A model generated the notes under the pieces. It made no database searches. It saw only the letters and a list, made by a program, of their open reading frames with translations, and was not told the DNA's origin. A program made the position numbers and the translations under genes. A DNA stretch of 64,000 nucleotides from Ureibacillus massiliensis 4400831 = CIP 108448 = CCUG 49529 (lineage in GTDB: Bacteria > Bacillota > Bacilli > Bacillales_A > Planococcaceae). Location: assembly GCF_000772965.1 (NCBI RefSeq), contig NZ_JPVQ01000007.1, positions 55,197 through 119,196 of the forward strand. The letters are read 5' to 3'. Position 1 is the first letter of the stretch. Each line of letters begins with the position of its first letter. Of the stretch, positions 44,755 to 54,714 are shown in pieces.

Positions 44755-45786
44755 TTATTCTAAATACCCTGAAAGGATAGATGCATATGGAGAGTCGGAC
44801 GGAATGATAATTACCGTATCTTCTCCGATTGTTTGTTTATATGTTTCTAATGTACGATATAATTCGTAGAACTCAGGATCTTTTAAGAATGCTTCATTAT
44901 AAATTCTTGCAGCTTCTGATTCTCCTTCAGCTTTAATTAACGCAGCTTCTTTTCTAGCCGTTGAAAGTAATTCAGTCACTTCTCGGTCTGTATTAGCTTC
45001 AATACTACGCTTTTCAGCATCCCCTTCAGATAAATATTTCTGAGCCATTGATTCACGTTCCGAGATCATTCGTGTATATACTGATTGTTCGTTTTCTGTA
45101 GGTAAATCCGTTCGACGAATTCGCACGTCTACTACCTCTATACCATAATTATCATTTTTTAATAATTCATTTACTTTTTCAGTAAGGATGTCATTTAAAC
45201 TACCTCTTGAAGAATTTTCATCATTTATAATTTCATCGTAGTTTAATTGACCAAGCTCTGTACGTAGAACTGAGAATATAAATTCATCCATACGCGCTTC
45301 AGCATTTGCAATTGTTCTTGCCGTTGAGATTAACGCTTTCGGGTCTGTTACTCGCCAAATCGCATAATTATCAACAATAATACGCTTTTTATCTAATGTA
45401 GTAATCTCTTCTTCAGTACTCATATCATAAGTCATTACATTTTTAGGTAATGTTGATACAGTTTGAATAAATGGGATTTTAAAATATAAACCTGGCTCAT
45501 CCTGATACTGAACAACTTCACCAAATTGTCGTACTACTTTATATTCATTTTCTTTTACTACATACAAATTAGAAATTAAAATCACTAAAACTGCAAAGAA
45601 TAGAATGACTACAGTAGCTATTTTACCAAGGTGCTTAAAATTAGTTGGTTTTTTGTTATCATTAATGATTTTTGCTTCTTTTACTTCTTTTGCTTCTTCA
45701 TCATTCTTCTTTTTTTTGTTATTTCCATTCCCAAAAAGAGACTGAACGAATTTATCTAAATCTGAATTAAATTTATCGTTGCTCAT
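44755..45786 (-). CDS. hflC: HflC, SPFH-domain membrane protein
   Basis: 343 residues: Lys/Glu-rich cytoplasmic start (1-53), one membrane helix (about 54-73, IATVVILFFAVLVILISNLYVV), SPFH/band-7 domain (about 75-270; VRQFGEVVQYQDEPGLYFKIPF is typical HflC) and a coiled coil with EAALIKAEGESEAARIYNEAF. In E. coli HflKC cages the FtsH protease. The N-terminal extension is longer than in E. coli HflC. Overlaps hflK by four bases (ATGA). Confidence 0.9.
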   Translation of the reverse strand: MSNDKFNSDLDKFVQSLFGNGNNKKKKNDEEAKEVKEAKIINDNKKPTNFKHLGKIATVVILFFAVLVILISNLYVVKENEYKVVRQFGEVVQYQDEPGLYFKIPFIQTVSTLPKNVMTYDMSTEEEITTLDKKRIIVDNYAIWRVTDPKALISTARTIANAEARMDEFIFSVLRTELGQLNYDEIINDENSSRGSLNDILTEKVNELLKNDNYGIEVVDVRIRRTDLPTENEQSVYTRMISERESMAQKYLSEGDAEKRSIEANTDREVTELLSTARKEAALIKAEGESEAARIYNEAFLKDPEFYELYRTLETYKQTIGEDTVIIIPSDSPYASILSGYLE

Positions 45787-46739
45787 TCTTTATCGCTCCC
45801 TTCCGTTACAGGTGGCTTCGTAGTAGAAGGTTGAATTGGTAAATACTTTAATGTATCACCATTATCATTCATAATATAAATTTGCGCATTAGGTAATACC
45901 TGCTCTAATGTTTCTAATATTAAACGAGATTTTGTTATATCTTTATTAAGGCTATATTGTGCATATAGACCATTAAAGACAGCAACATCCCCTTCAGCTT
46001 GCTGAATTCGAGACGTTTTTTCACCTTCAGCAATAGAAATAATAGCATCTATTTCTCCTTGCGCCTCACTAATCTTTTGATTTCTATATTTCTGTGCTTC
46101 ATTCAATTTTGTATTTTTTGTTTCACGAGCATCTGTTACAGCTGTGAAAGCTTGACGGACTTCTTGATTTGGCAACTCAACATCCTGTAATTTAACAGTT
46201 AAGATACTTATGCCAATATCATATTTATCTATTAAAGTTACAAGTAAATCTCGAGTACTTGCTTCAATCTCTGCTTTTCCTGCTGTTAAAGCTTCATCAA
46301 TTGTAGAACTACCAATAATAGATCTGATTGCTGCAGATGTCGCGTTATGTAATATATCTTCTGGATTATCTGCATTAAATAAATATTTTTCTGGATCCGT
46401 AATTCTCCATTGTACAACTAAGTCAGTTAGGACAATATTTTCATCACCTGTGATCATTTTCGTATCACTTTCATGGGCAACAATTTCACCGTTCTCATTT
46501 TGGTCATAACCAAATGTTAAACTAAATGTTTCTTTCGATAACACTTCTACTCGCTGTATTGGCCATGGTAATTTAAAATGCAATCCTGCTTCTGCTACTG
46601 TTTGATCAGCGTGACCAAACGTAATAACAACCGCTTGCTCTGATTCATCAACTGTATACCAAGAAGTTAATGCTGCAACGATGATAATCAGACCTACGAT
46701 TGCAGTACTAATTAATAATAGAGCTCTTTTTACGCTCAT
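45783..46739 (-). CDS. hflK: HflK, SPFH-domain membrane protein
   Basis: 318 residues: one N-terminal membrane helix (about 7-26), SPFH domain (about 30-215; VITFGHADQTVAEAGLHFKLPWPIQ), coiled coil (about 225-285), and an acidic Thr-rich tail. Forms a hetero-complex with HflC; the family modulates FtsH and membrane microdomains. B. subtilis lacks this pair at the locus, so it is an insertion between phoR and polA. An ECF-type promoter is directly upstream. Confidence 0.9.
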   Translation of the reverse strand: MSVKRALLLISTAIVGLIIIVAALTSWYTVDESEQAVVITFGHADQTVAEAGLHFKLPWPIQRVEVLSKETFSLTFGYDQNENGEIVAHESDTKMITGDENIVLTDLVVQWRITDPEKYLFNADNPEDILHNATSAAIRSIIGSSTIDEALTAGKAEIEASTRDLLVTLIDKYDIGISILTVKLQDVELPNQEVRQAFTAVTDARETKNTKLNEAQKYRNQKISEAQGEIDAIISIAEGEKTSRIQQAEGDVAVFNGLYAQYSLNKDITKSRLILETLEQVLPNAQIYIMNDNGDTLKYLPIQPSTTKPPVTEGSDKE

Positions 46740-46784
46740 GTAAGAACCTCCCTTTAAATACTCGAACTTTCGCTTCTATTAATC

Positions 46785-46811
46785 TACGGAGTACTACCTC
46801 AAAAAGTTTCA
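46785..46811 (-). promoter_or_regulatory. Sigma-W-like ECF promoter of hflKC
   Basis: TGAAAC (46806-46811), 17-base spacer, CGTA (46785-46788), 45 bases before the hflK start. Same boxes and same spacing as at ysdB. Confidence 0.65.
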
Positions 46812-46820
46812 AAATATAAA

Positions 46821-46854
46821 AAATAGCGAACGATATACTTATCGTCCACTATTT
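46821..46854 (-). terminator. Terminator of phoPR
   Basis: Stem AAATAGTGGACGAT/ATCGTTCGCTATTT with two mismatches, then TTTTATA on the minus strand. Confidence 0.65.
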
Positions 46855-46970
46855 TTTAAGACAGCATTTTTTTCACAGCTATACTAAATCTGAAACAGGG
46901 GGGGTTTCTATAAAAAACTATAACTATATACTATGAAGTTGATATAAAAATAATGTAAATGAATTGTTAA

Positions 46971-48419
46971 TTATTTTTTCTTTAAAGGAATCATCACTTT
47001 CATACAAGTGCCTTTCCCAACTTCACTATCCACTTGAATCTTACCATGATGTGCTTCAACTAAATGTTTTACAATAGCAAGCCCTAATCCTGTTCCCCCA
47101 GAGTTTCTACTTCTTGCTTTATCAACACGGTAAAATCGTTCAAAAATACGAGCAATTTCATTTTTTTCAATACCCATCCCTTGGTCTTCCACTTCTACAA
47201 TACCATAATCTTCGTTTTGTTTAATACGAAGCGTGATAGTCTTATCCTCAGGGGAGTAAGTGATTGAATTTGTTATTAGATTTGTAAATATTTGAATTAA
47301 CCTGTTTGCATCACCCATAACTGTTACATCACGGGCGATATCTACTTTAAATTCCATGTTCTTTTCATCTAATCTTGGACTTGTTAACTCCACCGCACGT
47401 ATTAATACATCTTGAAGGCTTGTTGGAGCAATGTTAACAGAGAAGCCATGCTGTTCAATCTTAGATAGTTCTAACAAATCATTAATCAACATTTGAAGTC
47501 GATTACTTTCTTGATAAATGATATCTAAAAAGGAAAGTAGCATTTTTTCATCTTTAAATGCACCATCTAGTAGCGTTTCTGAAAATCCTTTTATTGAAGT
47601 GATGGGTGTTCTTAGCTCATGACTTACGTTTGCTACGAAATCTTTACGTATTTGCTCTAATCGAATTAACTCGGATATATCATGTAATACAATGACTACA
47701 CCTAACCAACGTCCATGTTCACCAACTACTGGTGCTCCGTATACTTGTTTATAGAATATTTCCTGCTGCACTTCCACTTCTATTTGTTTACGGTATGGTG
47801 ATTCTGTTAGGAAAACGTGATCGATAAATTTCTCAACTTCTTTTGGTAAGCCTAGTGTTAAGAAGTTTTTGCCTCGGACTTCATCAAAAGATAACTCAAA
47901 TCCTTCTAAAAAGCGCCGATTTACTATGGATACATTTCCTTCTCGCCCAATCATAATAAGTGCACTGCCCATATTTTCAATTAAGGTTTTTAGCCTTTCC
48001 TCTTCCACTTCACGGGTTTTTTCTATTTCTTGTAAAGTGCGGGCTAAATTATTTACTGAACTTCTTAATTCTACAATTGTTGCTGGGCCCATTGCATATG
48101 CTCTTGCACGATAATTCCCTTTTGTTAGCTCATTTGCTGTATTCGTAATATTTTCAAGTGGTTCTATCATGTTTCGGATTAGTCGATATGCTCCAAAGCT
48201 TATAAGTACAACTGCAAGGACAATTAAGATAAATAATGCCAAAAAGTATTGAGAATTTATATGATGTAGCGATTCTTCATTAAATGGAATGTCGTTTTTT
48301 ATAAAATAATTTTTCAGAAAGAAAGGAAAAAGCTGACCTAAGATAATTCCAAGGACAGCAAAAATCGAAACAGTTATTAACATAAAGAATAAGAACAGTT
48401 GATTACTGAACGATTTCAT
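46971..48419 (-). CDS. phoR: Sensor histidine kinase PhoR
   Basis: Partner of PhoP in the phosphate-starvation response. 482 residues: membrane helices at about 7-29 and 58-80, HAMP (about 80-132), PAS (about 135-240), HisKA with phospho-acceptor His in ANVSHELRTPITSIKGF, and HATPase with N, G1 (VEDQGMGI) and G2 (GGTGLGLAIVKHL) boxes. Only about 28 residues lie outside the membrane, whereas B. subtilis PhoR has a full extracytoplasmic PDC-type domain. Overlaps phoP by four bases. Confidence 0.92.
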   Translation of the reverse strand: MKSFSNQLFLFFMLITVSIFAVLGIILGQLFPFFLKNYFIKNDIPFNEESLHHINSQYFLALFILIVLAVVLISFGAYRLIRNMIEPLENITNTANELTKGNYRARAYAMGPATIVELRSSVNNLARTLQEIEKTREVEEERLKTLIENMGSALIMIGREGNVSIVNRRFLEGFELSFDEVRGKNFLTLGLPKEVEKFIDHVFLTESPYRKQIEVEVQQEIFYKQVYGAPVVGEHGRWLGVVIVLHDISELIRLEQIRKDFVANVSHELRTPITSIKGFSETLLDGAFKDEKMLLSFLDIIYQESNRLQMLINDLLELSKIEQHGFSVNIAPTSLQDVLIRAVELTSPRLDEKNMEFKVDIARDVTVMGDANRLIQIFTNLITNSITYSPEDKTITLRIKQNEDYGIVEVEDQGMGIEKNEIARIFERFYRVDKARSRNSGGTGLGLAIVKHLVEAHHGKIQVDSEVGKGTCMKVMIPLKKK

Positions 48420-49129
48420 AGATTTTTCGGCTCCTCAAACTTATATCCAATACCACGAATTGTTTTAATAAATTTTGGCTTTCGACTATTTTCTTCAATT
48501 TTTTCACGAAGATGACTGATATGAACATCGACAATCCGAGTATCTCCAGCAAAATCATAATTCCATACTGCACTTAATAATTGATCACGTGTTAATACTC
48601 GATTTTTATTTTCTAGTAAATAAACAAGTAACTCAAATTCCTTTGGTGTAAACTCTAGTGGTTCATCATCAAGCAATGCTTCAAATCGTTCTGGATATAC
48701 GACTAGTTTGCCAAATTGTAATGTTTTATTTTCTAAATCCTCTTCTTCAATATCAGAAGACGGTGTAAAACGTCTTAATACCGCTTTAACTCTAGCAATT
48801 ACTTCACGAGGGCTAAACGGTTTCGTCATGTAATCGTCTGCACCTAACTCTAACCCTAGAACTTTATCAAACTCATCATCTCTTGCCGTCAGCATAATAA
48901 TCGGAATATTCTTCTTCTGACTGCGTAATTCTTTACATATTTCCATTCCATCCATTGTCGGTAGCATTAAATCAAGTATAATTAGGTCCGGAGATTTTTC
49001 TAAAGCTGTATCAAGACCTTCTTTTCCATCATGGGCTAATAAAACCTCAAAGCCAACTCGTTCAAGATTGTACTTTAATAAAGTAGCAATGGATACTTCA
49101 TCTTCTACTACTAAAATTACTTTTGACAT
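48416..49129 (-). CDS. phoP: Response regulator PhoP (OmpR family)
   Basis: 237 residues: receiver domain with acidic pair in LVVEDEV, phospho-acceptor Asp in LIILDLMLPTMDG and Lys in YMTKPFSPREV; C-terminal OmpR/PhoB winged helix (about 130-232; VWNYDFAGDTRIVDVHISHLREKIE). Identity as PhoP rests on strong family resemblance and the position between mdh and polA as in B. subtilis. Confidence 0.94.
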   Translation of the reverse strand: MSKVILVVEDEVSIATLLKYNLERVGFEVLLAHDGKEGLDTALEKSPDLIILDLMLPTMDGMEICKELRSQKKNIPIIMLTARDDEFDKVLGLELGADDYMTKPFSPREVIARVKAVLRRFTPSSDIEEEDLENKTLQFGKLVVYPERFEALLDDEPLEFTPKEFELLVYLLENKNRVLTRDQLLSAVWNYDFAGDTRIVDVHISHLREKIEENSRKPKFIKTIRGIGYKFEEPKNL

Positions 49130-49180
49130 ACAAAGTCCTCCAAAAAATGATTTGAAACCCCCATCTCAAATCAGTATTTC

Positions 49181-49618
49181 CTACAAAGGAGGCATAACTA
49201 TTACAATGCCTTCTATTACTGGCTTATTACTTTCGTTAGTTGCGTTTACATGAATATAAATTATATTTTCTGAAATATTTACGCTATCTACTTCAAGTAT
49301 AATATTAATTGTTTCATAATGATAAACAGGTTCAATAAATCTCATATTTTGTTCGATAATTCGAGAACCTGGTCCTGGAATATGTTTGGAAATGGCAGAT
49401 GTAATAATACCATTAAGCATAATAGTAGGGACAATTGGTTTTTGATACGCTGTTTCAGCTGCATAATCATGTTGGATATAAAGAGGATTACTATCGTTTG
49501 TTAAACCTAAATACAATAATAAGTCTTTATCTTCAATTTTCTCGGTTAAATATAACTTTTCACCAATTGAAATTTCCTCAACCTTCTTCCCTAGCTTTAT
49601 CCCCTTTCGTATCAACAA
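49181..49618 (-). CDS. MaoC-like hot-dog domain protein
   Basis: 145 residues of the (R)-specific enoyl-CoA hydratase fold. The hydratase loop TNDSNPLYIQHDYAAET keeps the Asp and His positions of MaoC enzymes. TTG start eight bases after AAGGAG. It lies between mdh and phoP, a place without a gene in B. subtilis. The acyl-CoA substrate is unknown. Confidence 0.8.
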   Translation of the reverse strand: MLIRKGIKLGKKVEEISIGEKLYLTEKIEDKDLLLYLGLTNDSNPLYIQHDYAAETAYQKPIVPTIMLNGIITSAISKHIPGPGSRIIEQNMRFIEPVYHYETINIILEVDSVNISENIIYIHVNATNESNKPVIEGIVIVMPPL

Positions 49619-49824
49619 TAAAGCATCTCCTTCATTCTCAGTTTAATTTCATAGTAACAATTTTTTCAGAAAATAACAATCTTATATACAAAGCTAAAAT
49701 TGTGTCGATGATTTTACTTCAATTAGTAATTTGCTTAAGTTGGTAGAAATCATTTCTGCTACCTTCATTTTTCACCTACGGCATCTAGTTTTGGAGAAGA
49801 ATTACCCAAGTAATAATAAAAAAA

Positions 49825-49847
49825 GGGTAAGGAAAAAATCCCTACCC
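49825..49847 (-). terminator. Terminator of mdh
   Basis: Stem GGGTAGGGA/TCCTTACCC with short loop, followed by T7 on the minus strand. Confidence 0.85.
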
Positions 49848-49859
49848 ACCATTTATGAA

Positions 49860-50798
49860 TTATTCTAATACCGTCATTACCTCTCGAACTGCTTCGGCTG
49901 ATACATCTAATGCTGCTTTTTCCTTTTCAGTTAAATCTAATTCAAAGATTTTTTCGATTCCATCTGCACCTAGCAATGTAGGAACGCCAAGGTAAATTCC
50001 TTCATAACCATATTCACCTTCTAAATATGCGATAGATGGTAATACACGTTTTTGATCTTTAATTATGGCCTCAGCCATTTCAACTAGTGCAGCAGCTGGA
50101 GCATAGTAAGCTGAACCATTACCTAATAGATTAACGATTTCACCTCCACCAACTCTAGTTCTTTGAACAATCTCTTCTAATCGGTCTGGTGAAATTAATG
50201 TTTCTAACGGAATACCACCAGCATATGAATAGCGCGTAAGTGGTACCATTGTATCTCCGTGTCCACCTAATACAAAGCCTCGAATATCTTTCACCGAAAT
50301 ATTTAATTCCTCCGCAACAAATGCACAGAATCGGGCAGTATCTAGAACTCCCGATTGACCAATTACACGGTTTTTTGGAAAGCCCGTTTCTTTAAATACT
50401 GTATAGGTCATGGCATCTACTGGATTCGTTAAGACTAAAATAACAGCATTGGGAGAATACTTTGCAATTTCAACTGATACGGATTTCATCACTTTTTGAT
50501 TTATTTGAACTAAGTCATCTCGACTCATACCAGGCTTTCGAGCTACACCAGCAGTTATAATTACTAAATCAGAATCTGCAGTATCCACATAGTTAGAGGT
50601 ACCCTTTACATGTGAATCAAAGCCTTGTACAGGAGCCGCTTCCCACATATCCAGAGCCTTTCCTTTAGTAGGATTTTCCGCCTGTGGAATATCAACTAAT
50701 ACGACATCGCCCAGTTCTTTTTGTGCTGCTAAAAACGCTGCTGTTGCTCCAGTGAACCCTGCACCAATTACAGATATTTTCTTTCTTTTTAGTGACAT
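49860..50798 (-). CDS. mdh: Malate dehydrogenase
   Basis: Malate + NAD to oxaloacetate in the TCA cycle. 312 residues of the LDH-like MDH type: [15 protein letters not shown] nucleotide-binding loop, [17 protein letters not shown], active-site His in [14 protein letters not shown] and substrate Arg in [16 protein letters not shown]. Last of citZ-icd-mdh; a long hairpin separates it from icd. Confidence 0.96.
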   Translation of the reverse strand: MSLKRKKISVIGAGFTGATAAFLAAQKELGDVVLVDIPQAENPTKGKALDMWEAAPVQGFDSHVKGTSNYVDTADSDLVIITAGVARKPGMSRDDLVQINQKVMKSVSVEIAKYSPNAVILVLTNPVDAMTYTVFKETGFPKNRVIGQSGVLDTARFCAFVAEELNISVKDIRGFVLGGHGDTMVPLTRYSYAGGIPLETLISPDRLEEIVQRTRVGGGEIVNLLGNGSAYYAPAAALVEMAEAIIKDQKRVLPSIAYLEGEYGYEGIYLGVPTLLGADGIEKIFELDLTEKEKAALDVSAEAVREVMTVLE

Positions 50799-50941
50799 AT
50801 TATAGCACTCCTTTTTATTTTAAGTTTGCTTTGATCTTTTATATAAAGGGAGGACACCATTATTACTATCCCTTTCATAAACTAAATTTGATAAATTAAC
50901 CATCTAAACTTAATATATCCAAAAGAGCAAGAAATAAAAAG

Positions 50942-50996
50942 ATGGGTAGCCATTAATTCATAAAGTATTAATACTTTATTCATAAAAGCTACCCAT
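50942..50996 (-). terminator. Long hairpin between icd and mdh
   Basis: Outer stem ATGGGTAGC/GCTACCCAT with a long imperfect AT inner helix, followed on the minus strand by CTTTTT. Probably ends most icd transcripts. Confidence 0.75.
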
Positions 50997-51030
50997 TTTT
51001 CATTTATAAATTATATATTATGCGTAAGAA

Positions 51031-52296
51031 TTAAAGGTTTTTAATTAACTCATTAGCGAATTCAGAACATTTAACTTCAGTAGCACCATCCATTAAACGA
51101 GCGAAGTCATAAGTAACAACTTTTGAAGAAATTGTATTTTCAACAGATTTAGTAATTAAATCTGCAGCTTCTTGCCAGCCTAAGTGTTCAAGCATTAATA
51201 CGCCAGAAAGTAACACAGAAGATGGGTTAACTTTATCTTGGCCTGCGTATTTTGGAGCTGTACCGTGAGTTGCTTCAAAAATCGCATGTCCAGTTACATA
51301 GTTAATGTTCGCACCTGGAGCGATACCGATACCACCAACTTGAGCAGCTAATGCATCAGAAATATAGTCACCGTTTAAGTTCATTGTAGCAACTACATCG
51401 AACTCAGTTGGACGAGTTAGGATTTGTTGTAAGAAGATATCAGCGATAGAATCTTTTACGATAATTTTACCTGCAGCTTCAGCATCAGCTTGTGCTTTGT
51501 TAGCAGCTTCAGTGCCTTGTTCTGCTTTAATTGCATCGTATTGGTTCCAAGTGAATACTTTATCTGCATATTCACGCTCAGCTAATTCGTAACCCCATTT
51601 TTTGAATCCACCTTCAGTGAATTTCATGATGTTACCTTTGTGTACTAATGTAACAGATGGACGTTTATGTTTAATTGCATATTCGATAGCAGAACGTACT
51701 AAACGTTCAGTTCCTTCTTTAGAAACTGGTTTTACACCGATACCTGAAGTTTCTGGGAAACGAATTTTGTTTACTCCAAATTCAGTTTGTAGGAAGTTAA
51801 TAAGTTTTTTAGCTTCTGGAGATTCTGCTTCGTATTCAATACCAGCATAGATATCTTCAGTATTTTCACGGAAAATTACCATATCAACATCTTCTGGGCG
51901 TTTTACTGGAGAAGGAACACCATCGAAGTGACGTACTGGACGTAAGCAAACATATAAGTCTAGTTGTTGACGTAATGCAACGTTTAAAGAACGGATACCG
52001 CCACCAATTGGTGTAGTAAGAGGGCCTTTAATTGCAATAAGGTATTCATTAATTTTATCTAAAGTTTCTTGTGGTAACCATTCACCAGTTTGGTTGAATG
52101 CTTTTTCACCAGCTAGAACTTCTAACCATTCAATTTTCTTTTCACCATTATAAGCTTTTTCAACAGCTGCGTCGATTACGCGAGATGCTGCAGCCCAGAT
52201 ATCTGGACCAATTCCGTCTCCTTCAATGAAAGGAATCGTTGGGTTATTTGGTACTTGAAGTACGCCATTTTCTACTACAATTTTACCGTTAGTCAT
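51031..52296 (-). CDS. icd: NADP-dependent isocitrate dehydrogenase
   Basis: Isocitrate to 2-oxoglutarate. 421 residues from ATG 52296, seven bases after AGGAGG; a longer frame to 52371 has no ribosome site. Ser-containing substrate loop [24 protein letters not shown], metal-binding Asp residues in [16 protein letters not shown], and [17 protein letters not shown] for cofactor. Between citZ and mdh. Confidence 0.96.
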   Translation of the reverse strand: MTNGKIVVENGVLQVPNNPTIPFIEGDGIGPDIWAAASRVIDAAVEKAYNGEKKIEWLEVLAGEKAFNQTGEWLPQETLDKINEYLIAIKGPLTTPIGGGIRSLNVALRQQLDLYVCLRPVRHFDGVPSPVKRPEDVDMVIFRENTEDIYAGIEYEAESPEAKKLINFLQTEFGVNKIRFPETSGIGVKPVSKEGTERLVRSAIEYAIKHKRPSVTLVHKGNIMKFTEGGFKKWGYELAEREYADKVFTWNQYDAIKAEQGTEAANKAQADAEAAGKIIVKDSIADIFLQQILTRPTEFDVVATMNLNGDYISDALAAQVGGIGIAPGANINYVTGHAIFEATHGTAPKYAGQDKVNPSSVLLSGVLMLEHLGWQEAADLITKSVENTISSKVVTYDFARLMDGATEVKCSEFANELIKNL

Positions 52297-52319
52297 GATA
52301 TAGCCTCCTAAATTCATAA

Positions 52320-52360
52320 GTCTAGGACTGTGTTTGTTTATCACAAACGCAGTCCTAGAC
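52320..52360 (-). other. Strong intercistronic hairpin between citZ and icd
   Basis: 18-base arms (52320-52337 and 52343-52360) with one mismatch and a five-base loop. No T run follows, so it is not an ordinary terminator. It ends just before the icd ribosome site. Confidence 0.75.
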
Positions 52361-52381
52361 AATTTTAACATATTTTATTAA

Positions 52382-53497
52382 TTAGCGCGCATCTACTGGT
52401 ACATATTTTTGGATACCAGGTCCAACGTACTCAGCACGAGGACGAATTAAGCGGTTATTAGCATATTGCTCTAGAATATGTGCTATCCAACCAGAAGTAC
52501 GAGATACAGCAAAAATTGGTGTGAATAAATCATGTTCGATTCCTAATGAATCATATACAGATGCTGAGAAGAAGTCAACATTTGCTGGAAGACCTTTTTG
52601 ACCAACAACCATATCATGAATTTTCACTGACATATCATAAAGCTCTGGCTTACCAGTTAATTTCGTCAACTTTTCACTCATTAAGCGTAAGTGTTTCGCA
52701 CGTGGATCACCTTTACGATATACGCGGTGACCGAAGCCCATGATTTTTTCTTTATTATCTAATTTATTTTGAACCCAAGATTCAACATTATCGATTGTAC
52801 CGATTTCAGATAACATTCTCATTACTTGCTCATTAGCACCACCATGAAGTGGGCCTTTTAAAGCGCCGATCGCAGCAGTAATACCAGAATATACATCAGA
52901 TAAAGTAGCTACACAAACACGAGCAGTAAATGTAGATGCATTTAATTCGTGGTCAGCATGTAGTACTAATGCTTTGTTGAATGCTTCAATTTCGATTGCT
53001 TCAGGTTCTTTACCGTGTAGCATATATAAGAAGTTTGCAGCATAACCTAATTCAGGCTTTGGTGCAACTGGTTCTAAACCTCTACGCACACGTGAGAACG
53101 CAGTTACAATTGTAGAAATTTTTGCTTGTAGACGAATAGCTTTACGATAATTTGCTTCCGGAGTCATTTCATCAGCTTCTTCGTCATATACACCTAGTAA
53201 TGAGATCGCCGTACGTAATGCAGCCATTGGATGTACAGTGTTTAAAGGCATAGCTTTAAACGTAGCAATGATATCTTGTGGAATAGCAGCATTTTCTGCT
53301 AATTGTTGTTTTAACTCAGCTAGCTCATCAGCTTTTGGAAGACGAGTATGCCATAAAAGATATACTACCTCTTCAAAAGAAGCGTTTTCTGCTAAATCAT
53401 CAATATTATAGCCAACATATGTAAGTGTGTCATCGATGATTGAGCTGATTTTAGACTCAGCCGCTACGATACCTTCTAATCCGCGTGTTGCTGTCAT
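52382..53497 (-). CDS. citZ: Citrate synthase
   Basis: Oxaloacetate + acetyl-CoA to citrate. 371 residues, the short Gram-positive type. Active-site residues: His in LHGGANEQVM, His in MGFGHRVYRKGDPRA and Asp in NVDFFSASVYDSLGI; LHADHELNASTFTARV is also typical. First gene of the citZ-icd-mdh cluster with a sigma-A promoter and a cre just downstream of it. Confidence 0.96.
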   Translation of the reverse strand: MTATRGLEGIVAAESKISSIIDDTLTYVGYNIDDLAENASFEEVVYLLWHTRLPKADELAELKQQLAENAAIPQDIIATFKAMPLNTVHPMAALRTAISLLGVYDEEADEMTPEANYRKAIRLQAKISTIVTAFSRVRRGLEPVAPKPELGYAANFLYMLHGKEPEAIEIEAFNKALVLHADHELNASTFTARVCVATLSDVYSGITAAIGALKGPLHGGANEQVMRMLSEIGTIDNVESWVQNKLDNKEKIMGFGHRVYRKGDPRAKHLRLMSEKLTKLTGKPELYDMSVKIHDMVVGQKGLPANVDFFSASVYDSLGIEHDLFTPIFAVSRTSGWIAHILEQYANNRLIRPRAEYVGPGIQKYVPVDAR

Positions 53498-53585
53498 AAA
53501 TAATCTCTCCCCTTATAAATATTTTGTAAGTGCTTTCTTTTCTTTCAAAATAGACACTTAAGTAGTTCTGCTCAATGAACCTATA

Positions 53586-53601
53586 AGTAAATCGCTTACA
53601 T
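53586..53601 (-). promoter_or_regulatory. cre site (CcpA operator) at citZ
   Basis: ATGTAAGCGATTTACT matches 14 of 16 positions of WTGNAANCGNWWWCAW. It begins five bases after the -10, so CcpA bound here would block the start of transcription. Confidence 0.6.
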
Positions 53602-53605
53602 GAAC

Positions 53606-53634
53606 ATTATAATAAATATTGACGGCTTTGTGAA
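53606..53634 (-). promoter_or_regulatory. Sigma-A promoter of citZ
   Basis: TTCACA (53629-53634), 17-base spacer, TATAAT (53606-53611). Confidence 0.75.
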
Positions 53635-53751
53635 TGAATTTAGTAGAATTTAAGAAAAAGTTGCAATTTGGATAATTTTTCTACATTATCGAGAATATTT
53701 TTTACCCAACGAGATAAGAGTAGCAAAAAAATTAGGTGGTGTAATTTGTAA

Positions 53752-54714
53752 ATGAATAAACTTAGTGAAATTTCCTTCAAACCGATACTAAAATACATTG
53801 TTTTAGTTGTTTACTTATTAATATTGTGGTTCATTTTCCCTATATCAATTGCAATATTTTTTGCTTATCTTACTTATCCAATTGTTGAATTTTGTCATAA
53901 GCGATTGAAACTTCCGTACATTTTAAGTGCCATCACTATATCTATATTGATCTTTCTGCTAATATATTCATTATTTTATATTACCATTCAAAGTTTAATC
54001 AGTATTTACCCAGAAATTAAGTTCCAAGTTGAAAACATACCAATTATCGAATCAAATAATTTTATAATTTTCGATACAATCTATGAACAATCAATGTCTC
54101 TCATTGATTCGGCAATTATGACCATCATCAATTCTATCCAGCTTCTATTTGGTTATATACTTGAATTTTTCATCTTTATTTTTGCATTTTACTTTTCATT
54201 ATTTGAATCTAGAAAAGACCGAAGTTGGTTTTTCATCTATGTTCCGAAGCAATTTCGATTAGAGTGGAAAAAATATTTCACTCGCGCAATTGACCTATTT
54301 AGCTATTTCTTATTTGTTAGCTTCCAATTATTTATGGTTACATTTTTCTTATTAAGCTGCGGTTTTGCGTTATTACAATTTGAACAACCTATAAGTAAAG
54401 CATTTTTGATTTCCTTAGCTGATTTCCTTCCGTTTTTCGGTATCGGATTATTTATTATACCCATTGCTATTTACTTTATTGTTATTGGACAAAGTTATTT
54501 AGGATTTGCCCTTATCGTACTTTTCATTTTTATCATGATTACTAGACAAATCCTTGAGTCCTCATTATGGGCTTCAACTTTCCAGCTAAGAGCCATTCAT
54601 ACCTTTTTTATAAGTGGTGCATCCATCTTATTATTTGGTATTTACGGAATTTTATTAAGTCCATTTATTATTTTACTAGCATTAAAGTTAAAGCAAAGGT
54701 CTACTTATTTATAA
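53752..54714 (+). CDS. AI-2E/PerM-family membrane transporter (YtvI-like)
   Basis: 320 residues, about seven or eight membrane helices, with the AI-2E family layout: two N-terminal helices, an amphipathic middle (SLISIYPEIKFQVENIPII), and C-terminal helices with LADFLPFFGIGLFIIPIAIYF. The substrate is unknown; family members have been linked to autoinducer-2 export and Na/H exchange. Same neighbourhood (citZ, fxsA) as B. subtilis ytvI, though here divergent from citZ. Confidence 0.85.
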   Translation: MNKLSEISFKPILKYIVLVVYLLILWFIFPISIAIFFAYLTYPIVEFCHKRLKLPYILSAITISILIFLLIYSLFYITIQSLISIYPEIKFQVENIPIIESNNFIIFDTIYEQSMSLIDSAIMTIINSIQLLFGYILEFFIFIFAFYFSLFESRKDRSWFFIYVPKQFRLEWKKYFTRAIDLFSYFLFVSFQLFMVTFFLLSCGFALLQFEQPISKAFLISLADFLPFFGIGLFIIPIAIYFIVIGQSYLGFALIVLFIFIMITRQILESSLWASTFQLRAIHTFFISGASILLFGIYGILLSPFIILLALKLKQRSTYL

